Origin: Desulforapulum autotrophicum HRM2
GTDB lineage: Bacteria > Desulfobacterota > Desulfobacteria > Desulfobacterales > Desulfobacteraceae
Direction of reading: 5' to 3'
Assembly (NCBI RefSeq): GCF_000020365.1
Contig: NC_012108.1
Location: forward strand, 620,001-684,000
DNA: 64,000 nt
Shown: positions 9,012 to 18,300 of the stretch, piece after piece
Numbering within the stretch: position 1 is the stretch's first letter
How the letters are laid out: every line of letters begins with the position of its first letter
Notes under the pieces: model-generated
Databases searched by the model: none
What the model saw: the letters and a program-made list of their open reading frames with translations, nothing else
Told to the model about the DNA's origin: nothing
Made by a program: the position numbers and the translations under genes

Positions 9012-9620
9012 ATGAAAGATTGTTTACCCCAGAACTTAAGAGAACTTTTGATAACGCCTTCCATACTTATTGAATATACCTTTTGTCCTCGTTTTATTTA
9101 TTTTATGTTCTCTTTAGACATTCCACAGAGAGAAGGCAACCGTTTTAAGGTGGTCAAGGGACGAAATATTCACCGTGAGAAAGCCGCTGCAAACAAAGAG
9201 TATCTTAGGAAAAAACTTGGTATTATTGAAAAACAGTCAGAAGTTTATCTAGCTTCGGATCGGTATCATCTTCGAGGGATCGTTGATGAAGTTTTAACCT
9301 TTTCCGACGGGACAATGGCCTCTCTTGATTATAAGTATTCACAATATAAAGAAATTAATTATAGAACGCATAAGATTCAGGCTATTTGTTATACCTTGCT
9401 GATTGAAGATAATTATAAACGTAAATCCCGGAAAGCGTTTATCGTTTATACAAGGTCAAAAAACAAGTTGATTGAATTTGATTTTACCGATAAAGACAGA
9501 GCTGAAATAAAAAGTATGATTGAAAACGTTTTGCATATTATCAAATCAGGATTTTTTCCTAAAAAAACAGCTTCCCAAAAGCGATGTTCAGATTGTACCT
9601 TTAATAAAATATGTGTGTGA
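9012..9620 (+). CDS. cas4: Cas4 RecB-like nuclease with Fe-S cluster
   Basis: 202-residue Cas4, which trims and orients prespacers so that they carry the right PAM. The four cluster cysteines are visible as Cys25 in TFCPRF and Cys192, Cys195 and Cys201 in CSDCTFNKIC. The RecB nuclease motifs are GIVDEVL, SLDYKYSQYK and the QAICYTLLIED helix. It lies 20 bp after cas3 and is the last cas gene before the leader, far from cas1 and cas2 at the other end of the operon. The ribosome site is weak. The A+T content rises here and into the leader. Confidence 0.95.
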   Translation: MKDCLPQNLRELLITPSILIEYTFCPRFIYFMFSLDIPQREGNRFKVVKGRNIHREKAAANKEYLRKKLGIIEKQSEVYLASDRYHLRGIVDEVLTFSDGTMASLDYKYSQYKEINYRTHKIQAICYTLLIEDNYKRKSRKAFIVYTRSKNKLIEFDFTDKDRAEIKSMIENVLHIIKSGFFPKKTASQKRCSDCTFNKICV

Positions 9621-9856
9621 AATTGTAGTATGTCCATTATAGGATAGAACAGTGAATATTATGCGTTTTCGTAGTCTGAAAATATTTCTTTATTGTTTGT
9701 TTTTAATAAAATAAGATATAAAATCAATTCGTTTAGGTCCTATTGGTGGGTGATAAATGTGGAATACCTGTATGCATTATATTCTAATAGATAAAAAATT
9801 GCTCTTTGAAAATTTGTATAAACATTTGTTATTAAAGATAGATATAACAGGATGAA
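9621..9856 (+). promoter_or_regulatory. CRISPR leader
   Basis: A 236-bp AT-rich stretch between the cas4 stop and the first repeat, without a credible gene. It is the leader because the opposite end of the array carries the degenerate repeat. A promoter-like pair, TTGAAA at 9806-9811 and TATTAA at 9830-9835 (18-bp spacer), would start transcription just before the first repeat. A weaker TTGTTT/TATAAA pair lies at 9693-9722. Integration signals for Cas1-Cas2 should also lie here but cannot be named by eye. Confidence 0.7.
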
Positions 9857-10330
9857 CCTGGAATGCCTGATCCACGACAACAAGGATTGAAACTCCTCAC
9901 AGGGAATAGATGTCGGGTTTTCTGATGCCTGGAATGCCTGATCCACGACAACAAGGATTGAAACCAAGGAGTTCAAAGCCGAGTTGTTCCGCAACGTCAA
10001 CCTGGAATGCCTGATCCACGACAACAAGGATTGAAACGTGAGGCTGATCGACTGAAACTGAGGACGAAAAAACACCTGGAATGCCTGATCCACGACAACA
10101 AGGATTGAAACTAAGGTGAAAGCGTCCGCAAAACGTCCGCAAAATGAACCTGGAATGCCTGATCCACGACAACAAGGATTGAAACATTTTGCTCCTATCC
10201 CTGCAACAGCCATTTTTATTCCTGGAATGCCTGATCCACGACAACAAGGATTGAAACTAAAGACCGCCATAATAAGAACAATCAGATATACTTCCTGGAA
10301 TGCCTGATCCACGACAACAAGGATTGAAAC

Positions 10331-10512
10331 ACGTTGTAATTGAAAGCATAGCGGACCCCATCAAATCCTGGAATGCCTGATCCACGACAACAAGGATTGA
10401 AACGTGTGGACGAGGCTCACCGGTGGTTCGGAGAAAAGAACCTGGAATGCCTGATCCACGACAACAAGGATTGAAACACGTTGTAATTGAAAGCATAGCG
10501 GACCCCATCAAA
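10331..10512 (+). repeat. Duplicated spacer pair (spacers 7 and 9)
   Basis: Spacer 7 (10331-10366, 36 nt) and spacer 9 (10478-10512, 35 nt) share the same sequence beginning ACGTTGTAATTG. Spacer 7 has one extra T at the downstream repeat junction. One unrelated spacer lies between them. Confidence 0.97.
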
Positions 10513-13500
10513 CCTGGAATGCCTGATCCACGACAACAAGGATTGAAACAGTAAACCATCACCGTCATCATCGTGAAAAGTACCCCCTGGAATGCCTGAT
10601 CCACGACAACAAGGATTGAAACAACTTTGGGTGTCGTCAATCGGGTTTGACCAGGCGCCTGGAATGCCTGATCCACGACAACAAGGATTGAAACCCGAGT
10701 GGGCAGTGGTCTCTGTTCATCGGTGTGGCCTGGAATGCCTGATCCACGACAACAAGGATTGAAACTTGAATCAGCAGACTGAGCAAACGAGTGAAGGTTT
10801 CCTGGAATGCCTGATCCACGACAACAAGGATTGAAACCCCAGACCGCATTGGATGCCGGAGCAGATATTTTACCTGGAATGCCTGATCCACGACAACAAG
10901 GATTGAAACTTTCCAGCGGGGCCAACTCCATGGAAATCTATGGAACCTGGAATGCCTGATCCACGACAACAAGGATTGAAACTTGAATTGCTGAAACTCA
11001 ATAAAACCGACATTTGTCCTGGAATGCCTGATCCACGACAACAAGGATTGAAACTAGGGAATCAGGCGGTAATGCAGATGGCGCTTTTCCTGGAATGCCT
11101 GATCCACGACAACAAGGATTGAAACAAAGACGGCAGCCTGATTGAAACCAGGGCGGCTGGCCTGGAATGCCTGATCCACGACAACAAGGATTGAAACACA
11201 AAAGAGAGCACACCACCCAATTGCACGGCCAAACCTGGAATGCCTGATCCACGACAACAAGGATTGAAACGTCGTAGACTTAGCATTCTTCCGGGGGATC
11301 TCTCCACCTGGAATGCCTGATCCACGACAACAAGGATTGAAACCATAAGGGTTGCGATTGCGTTGTCGTTGCGGGGTGCCTGGAATGCCTGATCCACGAC
11401 AACAAGGATTGAAACCATAACGTGCTCGGTATCCTTTAGCGAGATTGGGGCCTGGAATGCCTGATCCACGACAACAAGGATTGAAACAAATATTATATGT
11501 GGTGACGGCCTGCTGTGCGTCCCCTGGAATGCCTGATCCACGACAACAAGGATTGAAACGAACTTCCAGATGCTCCAGAAGATGCAAAAGAAGTCCTGGA
11601 ATGCCTGATCCACGACAACAAGGATTGAAACTTTTTCATCATCCTATGTTGAGGATGGCGCGGGACGCCTGGAATGCCTGATCCACGACAACAAGGATTG
11701 AAACACCGTGAAACCGGAGTCAACCTGCTTAAAGAGATGCCTGGAATGCCTGATCCACGACAACAAGGATTGAAACTTGGTTTAATTTTGTTCTACCAGA
11801 CTCCAAAATTGCCTGGAATGCCTGATCCACGACAACAAGGATTGAAACGCCGTCCGCAAAACGAAAAAGGAGAAAATAAAACAACCTGGAATGCCTGATC
11901 CACGACAACAAGGATTGAAACCGATTGCCCAGTACGGGGACGACCTATCCGCAGCAATCCTGGAATGCCTGATCCACGACAACAAGGATTGAAACATGAT
12001 TGTCAATGAATCGCATGGATCTATAGAAGTACCTGGAATGCCTGATCCACGACAACAAGGATTGAAACAGGCACAGTCTATATCTTCCTCCATCTTGCTT
12101 GCGGCCTGGAATGCCTGATCCACGACAACAAGGATTGAAACTTGATCCCATTACCAAAACCCTTGTAAAACCCCTTGCCTGGAATGCCTGATCCACGACA
12201 ACAAGGATTGAAACTCGATTACACCATTACCGGGTGGGAGGGGGTTACGGACCTGGAATGCCTGATCCACGACAACAAGGATTGAAACCAGGACAAGCTG
12301 ATATCTCAGGATTGTTGTCTGTTTCCTGGAATGCCTGATCCACGACAACAAGGATTGAAACTAGGTCTTGGGAAGACTGCAAAGGGTGCCCGGTTTCCTG
12401 GAATGCCTGATCCACGACAACAAGGATTGAAACCCTGGGATATCTTCCGGGTTGCGTGCGGCCCTGGCTCCTGGAATGCCTGATCCACGACAACAAGGAT
12501 TGAAACAATCGAACTTATCTGCGTCCATATGGACTCTAAACCTGGAATGCCTGATCCACGACAACAAGGATTGAAACATCCGTCATCACGCTTTAATACT
12601 GATACCTGTGTCCCCTGGAATGCCTGATCCACGACAACAAGGATTGAAACTATCTATTGCCCATTATGTGGGTATGAAGACTTTGACCTGGAATGCCTGA
12701 TCCACGACAACAAGGATTGAAACTTCTCACGCATCCTATTACCTGCTGACCGAAAATCCTGGAATGCCTGATCCACGACAACAAGGATTGAAACAGCACA
12801 ACTTATGCCAATGGGGATGCAGTGGCTTGTCCTGGAATGCCTGATCCACGACAACAAGGATTGAAACTCAAACGCGAGCTCGAAGAGGCGTTTGAAATGG
12901 ATGCCTGGAATGCCTGATCCACGACAACAAGGATTGAAACATTTTGCCCTTTCAAGCTCGACCTCAGCCCGTTTCCTGGAATGCCTGATCCACGACAACA
13001 AGGATTGAAACATCCATTGTCGGTTAGATTGTGGCCTATTCCTATACCTGGAATGCCTGATCCACGACAACAAGGATTGAAACCAGCGATCAGAAAACCA
13101 TTGCCGAGCTATCATATATCCTGGAATGCCTGATCCACGACAACAAGGATTGAAACAGATGACTCCGGCTGAGGGGCAGGTTCTATTTTATCCTGGAATG
13201 CCTGATCCACGACAACAAGGATTGAAACTTATTGTACAGAGGATGCAGCGAAAGCCCCATTGATCCTGGAATGCCTGATCCACGACAACAAGGATTGAAA
13301 CTTGTAACCATACCGGGGGCAGGGTCCGTCAATATGCCTGGAATGCCTGATCCACGACAACAAGGATTGAAACTACTTATATCACTGCTGCCAATAATGG
13401 TGCTAGGCCTGGAATGCCTGATCCACGACAACAAGGATTGAAACATCATATAATTGACTGCATGTCTTGCGTCATTAAAGGGCCTGGAATGCCTGATCCA

Positions 13501-13667
13501 CGACAACAAGGATTGAAACAAAGAATCAATCACAGTAGTAGAGACATCGGTCATCGTCCTGGAATGCCTGATCCACGACAACAAGGATTGAAACCGTTGG
13601 TGATTCAATCGGTAAAGCTGTTGACGGTAACCTGGAATGCCTGATCCACGACAACAAGGATTGAAAC

Positions 13668-13774
13668 TTGACGACAAAATAGACTTAGGAACCACATTCT
13701 TTCCTGGAATGCCTGATCCACGACAACAAGGATTGAAACTTGACGACAAAATAGACTTAGGAACCACATTCTTT
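13668..13774 (+). repeat. Tandem duplicated spacer (spacers 53 and 54)
   Basis: Two adjacent 35-nt spacers (13668-13702 and 13740-13774), both beginning TTGACGACAAAATAG, are identical. This fits repeat-mediated recombination or slippage duplicating one unit. Confidence 0.97.
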
Positions 13775-14984
13775 CCTGGAATGCCTGATCCACGACAACA
13801 AGGATTGAAACTCGAAAAGTCTCTGACACTCTTCAATGCAATATATGACCTGGAATGCCTGATCCACGACAACAAGGATTGAAACAAAAAAAACCCCACC
13901 CCGGCGAACCAGGGCAGGGCACCTGGAATGCCTGATCCACGACAACAAGGATTGAAACAAACCATAATCAATTTGATTGACAAAAAAAATGGGCCTGGAA
14001 TGCCTGATCCACGACAACAAGGATTGAAACCAAAAACGAGATTGCGAAGATATGAAAGCGCTCCTCCCTGGAATGCCTGATCCACGACAACAAGGATTGA
14101 AACCAACAACACCGAATCAGAAAAACGGCGATACTATGCCTGGAATGCCTGATCCACGACAACAAGGATTGAAACTAAACACATCCACCAGATCAAACAC
14201 AACCGTCCAGATCCTGGAATGCCTGATCCACGACAACAAGGATTGAAACAAGGGTATAAGTGCCGGGCTCGTAATTCTCCACTCCCCCTGGAATGCCTGA
14301 TCCACGACAACAAGGATTGAAACTCAGAAATGAAACAGGGTTTGAGCAGACGGTTTCAGCCCCTGGAATGCCTGATCCACGACAACAAGGATTGAAACTA
14401 TGCATCCCCTTCTTTGCCTGTTATTTTGAGCCACCTGGAATGCCTGATCCACGACAACAAGGATTGAAACAAGTGATTATTGTCGGTGCCGGGTTGGTTT
14501 CCGACGCTTCCTGGAATGCCTGATCCACGACAACAAGGATTGAAACCGGCCTCAACAACGGCTGCGATTCTGTCGGCTCTGACCTGGAATGCCTGATCCA
14601 CGACAACAAGGATTGAAACTTTTAAACTTGGTGCGAATCCCGTCGAGGTCTACGACCTGGAATGCCTGATCCACGACAACAAGGATTGAAACCCCTGGGG
14701 TGGGGACTGTTCTCTGCAAGCTCAATCACCCCTGGAATGCCTGATCCACGACAACAAGGATTGAAACTCTGTATTTTTTTCATATTCAAATAGTAACCTC
14801 CTCCTGGAATGCCTGATCCACGACAACAAGGATTGAAACAATTTCTTTCACGGAATGACGCAAACGGATGGAATTCCTGGAATGCCTGATCCACGACAAC
14901 AAGGATTGAAACTTTTGAGCCACATTCCCCCAAAAGATGCTTCTATTCCTGGAATGCCTGATCCACGACAACAAGGATTGAAAC

Positions 14985-15529
14985 TTTTGCTGTGTCGGGT
15001 CAGCCGGGGCTGATCAATGCCTGGAATGCCTGATCCACGACAACAAGGATTGAAACTGGGAAAGTCTGACACGAACCAAGGAGACAGAACGATCCTGGAA
15101 TGCCTGATCCACGACAACAAGGATTGAAACCCTGGCGCTGGATCGCAAGGCGCTGCTGGCGGGTGGCCACCTGGAATGCCTGATCCACGACAACAAGGAT
15201 TGAAACTCGCCACTGACTGATGAGCAGGAGAAATATCTGGCCTGGAATGCCTGATCCACGACAACAAGGATTGAAACTTTATGCGCAGAGAATCAAACAT
15301 CCCGAGCAAATACCCTGGAATGCCTGATCCACGACAACAAGGATTGAAACTCCGACCTCTGCGGCGTGGCCGTCACGCCAAGGATTCCTGGAATGCCTGA
15401 TCCACGACAACAAGGATTGAAACTTTTGCTGTGTCGGGTCAGCCGGGGCTGATCAATCCTGGAATGCCTGATCCACGACAACAAGGATTGAAACTTTTGC
15501 TGTGTCGGGTCAGCCGGGGCTGATCAATG
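14985..15529 (+). repeat. Triplicated spacer (spacers 71, 77, 78)
   Basis: Spacers at 14985-15019, 15424-15457 and 15495-15529 all begin TTTTGCTGTGTCGGG. The first and third are 35 nt and end in G; the middle one is 34 nt and lacks that G. Five unrelated spacers separate copy 1 from copies 2 and 3. Confidence 0.97.
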
Positions 15530-16222
15530 CCTGGAATGCCTGATCCACGACAACAAGGATTGAAACGTCAAAACTCCAATGCCAAACTCAGTGATAGACG
15601 CAGCCTGGAATGCCTGATCCACGACAACAAGGATTGAAACACTGTGGGGCGCTTTGGGCAGAGTTGACGTTGTGGCCTGGAATGCCTGATCCACGACAAC
15701 AAGGATTGAAACTTTTGGTGGTGTGGGTTGTGGGTAAGTTACTGAAATCCTGGAATGCCTGATCCACGACAACAAGGATTGAAACCCAGAAACCTGAACA
15801 TCAATACCCGTTAAAGCGTCAGCCTGGAATGCCTGATCCACGACAACAAGGATTGAAACAGTATGAGTCTCAAGCTGACGATCTGGATGGTATCCTGGAA
15901 TGCCTGATCCACGACAACAAGGATTGAAACATCGATCTATCACACCGCCTTTGGCATACCCACCAAGCCTGGAATGCCTGATCCACGACAACAAGGATTG
16001 AAACATGTATACAGGGAGCTGTCAGCCCTTAAAGATGAAACCTGGAATGCCTGATCCACGACAACAAGGATTGAAACGATTTTATGACGGAACCAGGCCA
16101 GCAACCGGAGCATCCCTGGAATGCCTGATCCACGACAACAAGGATTGAAACTCGTCACAATACCGGGGTCAGGCTCCGTCAATATCCTGGAATGCCTGAT
16201 CCACGACAACAAGGATTGAAAA

Positions 16223-16484
16223 TTTTTATACACTCTCGAAAGAGAATGGAACCAAAACGTTTAAAGGGTGTTGAAAAAGTTAAAAATTTTGGAAATCAGA
16301 CATCTCATAACAACTCAACTCATCTCAACTTGGCTTGTAACCTTATTTCTTTTGAATGACTACCCGTTTTTTTTTAAACAAGTCCATTTGATCATCTTTT
16401 TTGTTTTTTTCCCTTTGTTTTTTATCGTTACCATCATTTCTATCCAGAATGTGGTAATTGTTGTAACTTTGGATTGACTGGCCT
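16223..16484. other. AT-rich trailer after the CRISPR array
   Basis: AT-rich DNA between the last repeat and the next gene. A 69-codon open frame at 16268-16477 is rich in Phe, Ile and Val because of T-rich runs and lacks a convincing ribosome site, so it is not called. No terminator is obvious. Confidence 0.5.
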
Positions 16485-16772
16485 TTAGCCATTGGGCAGA
16501 TTATCTGGACAAAGGAACAGACGGTCAACGTCGGCTACACAGGTTCCGGTCACCCTATTCCCGTGGGGACTTTCAAATCCAGCCGCATCTGCGACGGATT
16601 TTCCCTCGCAGATGGTATCGGCTTCGGGTGGGGGCCCCTGATGCCCTACAAAGGCTTCTCCTACACACATATTTAAGGTGTTATAGATTCCCACCACGGC
16701 CATCGCCATAAAAAAAATGGTAAAGACGCCCACCACGGTCATCGCCATGAATTTACGCGTATTGTTGATCAT
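16485..16772 (-). CDS. Small membrane-anchored cysteine-containing protein
   Basis: 95-residue protein of unknown family. The ATG at 16772 is preceded by a good ribosome site (CAGGAGAAG). A short basic N terminus and a transmembrane helix at about residues 8-30 (MTVVGVFTIFFMAMAVVGIY) anchor it. The rest contains cysteines in DTICEGKSV, GTCVADV and FLCPDN, with a motif GFESPHGNRVTG between them. An exported domain with disulfides, or bound metal, is plausible but not shown. It stands alone, convergent with the CRISPR array. Confidence 0.6.
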   Translation of the reverse strand: MINNTRKFMAMTVVGVFTIFFMAMAVVGIYNTLNMCVGEAFVGHQGPPPEADTICEGKSVADAAGFESPHGNRVTGTCVADVDRLFLCPDNLPNG

Positions 16773-17133
16773 TTTTACTTCTCCTGAATTAAGTTTTTAA
16801 CAATTTCATTCGGGTGTTGACTTGCCCTATGTCACCATGCCTTGTTTCAACAACCAACGCTATCATAGCAAAACATTGTGGGGAGAAATGGCGTGTAATG
16901 TGTGAAAAAGCAGATAATACCAACCTTAGATACAGCTTTCCATATAACAGTTCTTTTGGAGTAAGACTGTCTGATCAGACAGATGTGGGGCAGGGGCGGT
17001 TCTTTTTTTGAAAAATTGATGCTTGAAATAAATTTATCAGATTCTTGAGACCGTTTGAAGCAAAAAAGGCAGTGTTATTGTTTAACACTGCCTTTAAGAT
17101 TCTCAATCTTCAGTTTTTAACAGGTTCGGTCCT
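16773..17133. other. Intergenic region with no recognised gene
   Basis: 361 bp between two minus-strand genes. It contains the terminator at 17065-17095. A 65-codon frame at 16814-17011 has no family resemblance and no ribosome site and is not called. Confidence 0.5.
17065..17095 (-). terminator. Rho-independent terminator of the lipoprotein gene
   Basis: A perfect 13-bp stem (AAAGGCAGTGTTA with its complement) and a 5-nt loop. Read on the minus strand it is followed by a run of six T. It lies 39 bp after the stop of the lipoprotein gene, and the stem may also end transcription from the other side. Confidence 0.85.
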
Positions 17134-17547
17134 TTAGTCGCTGACCTTTTCCTTTGCGGTTTCGACCATCTGGCCTGTTTTATTTTTTACAGCGTCAACT
17201 GCCTGACCTGTCTTATCCTTTGCAGTTTCGACAGCATCTTCAGTCTTTTCTTTTGCAGCTTCCATCGCATCTTCAGTTTTCTCTTTCGCAGCTTCCATCG
17301 CATCTTCAGCTTTCTCTTTCGCTGCTTCTACAACGTCTTCAGTCTTCCCTTCCACTGTTTCCACTGATTGTTCTGTCTTTTCCTTTACTGTTTCGACTGC
17401 CTGTCCGGTTTTCTCCATAACGGATTCAACTGTTTGGCCGGCTTTTTCTTCAATGGCTGCGGAAGATTCTTCGCCCTTATCGTCCTTGCCACATCCTGTA
17501 AAAACCACAAGACCGATTATCATTAATAAAATCAAAGCTTTTTTCAT
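17134..17547 (-). CDS. Lipoprotein with amphipathic 11-residue repeats
   Basis: 137 residues. The signal peptide MKKALILLMIIGLVV ends in the lipobox FTGC at Cys19, so the mature protein is lipidated and bound to a membrane. The rest is almost entirely tandem 11-residue units of the type AKEKTEDAMEA and VKEKTEQSVET, rich in Ala, Glu and Lys. This predicts one long amphipathic helix like those of apolipophorin-like or LEA-like proteins. Such proteins may coat membranes or stabilise the envelope under stress, but no function can be assigned. The start has a clear ribosome site (GAGGAGAAG), and a strong terminator follows the gene. Confidence 0.8.
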   Translation of the reverse strand: MKKALILLMIIGLVVFTGCGKDDKGEESSAAIEEKAGQTVESVMEKTGQAVETVKEKTEQSVETVEGKTEDVVEAAKEKAEDAMEAAKEKTEDAMEAAKEKTEDAVETAKDKTGQAVDAVKNKTGQMVETAKEKVSD

Positions 17548-18300
17548 GATTTCTTCTCCTCTGTGTTACATTGGTTTTTGATCATTTTCTCATATGTGCG
17601 TTCAATTATTTTATTCTGACGACCCATGGTCCGTCAATTTCTTGAACGTGCTGCAAGCGCCTATAACACCTTTTTCAAAGCCGGAAACCCTTGTGCCATG
17701 CAAAGCAGGCACAATATGACATATTTTTCAGCTTTGCCTGGCTTTGCTGGACAAGCTGTTCTGAATTGATTTTTAATTCGTTGAAGATTCTGATTATGGC
17801 TCAGGGTACATTGTTCCGACTTTGGTGTAAATAATTTTTTGAAAATCTGATCTCTGGGCATTTGCAAAGTCGTAAGCAATTCATATGGCATATTAGGGCC
17901 TGAAGACGTTTTTTGTCAAGAAGAGTATGAAGAATTATTAAAGCCTGGGAATATGACCCCTGACGGGTACCGGGACAACATATTGTTCCTGATTTCAAAT
18001 CTAAAAACCAGAAACCCTGGGTGAGCGCTATTTGACCGGATCTGCTGCGTTGCCGGGCATTTTCGGCAGGCGACTACAACCCCTTTATTGCCGTTTCCGG
18101 GCAGGGCCTGCCCGGAGGGGAGGATGTTTTCAAGTATAGAGAAAAACTGAACCCAGGCTGGAATATGATGTGTTTTCATGGTATGGTCCCCTTTTTCCAT
18201 AAGTGCCCTGCATGGGCAAAAAGAACAGGAGTATGATACCATTTCTATCCATTCAAACCCCGTAATATCCTTGTGTGATAATCAAAACGAACTTCATCCC
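17548..18300. other. Long intergenic region with a perfect hairpin
   Basis: About 750 bp between divergent genes with no convincing coding sequence. Short frames on the minus strand (17661-17891, 17916-18242) have no family resemblance. A 19-bp perfect palindrome, CCGGGCAGGGCCTGCCCGG, lies at 18097-18115. The promoters of the lipoprotein and U32 genes must lie here but were not resolved. Confidence 0.5.

Larger units (their letters stand above)
9857..16222 (+). CRISPR. CRISPR array, 88 repeats of 37 bp, 87 spacers
   Basis: Counted by hand: 88 copies of a 37-bp repeat beginning CCTGGAATGCC and ending CAAGGATTGAAAC, spaced 71-76 bp apart, with spacers of 34-39 bp. All copies read as identical except the last (16186-16222), whose final C is A. 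That marks the leader-distal end and confirms transcription in the + direction. The 3' ATTGAAAC is the expected crRNA 5' handle of type I-B. Exact or near-exact duplicate spacers occur (see repeats). Numerous apparent reading frames through the array come from the repeat itself and are not genes. Confidence 0.99.

Noticed and set aside
9740-16233. Many long open frames on both strands across the array (repeating peptides such as FNPCCRGSGIPG and GMPDPRQQGLK)
   Set aside because: They are translations of the 37-bp repeat and disappear with spacer changes; no ribosome sites.
16268-16477. 69-codon hydrophobic frame after the array
   Set aside because: Composition follows T-rich DNA and there is no ribosome site or family resemblance.
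17661-18242. Minus-strand frames of 76 and 108 codons
   Set aside because: No recognised family, odd composition, no ribosome site.
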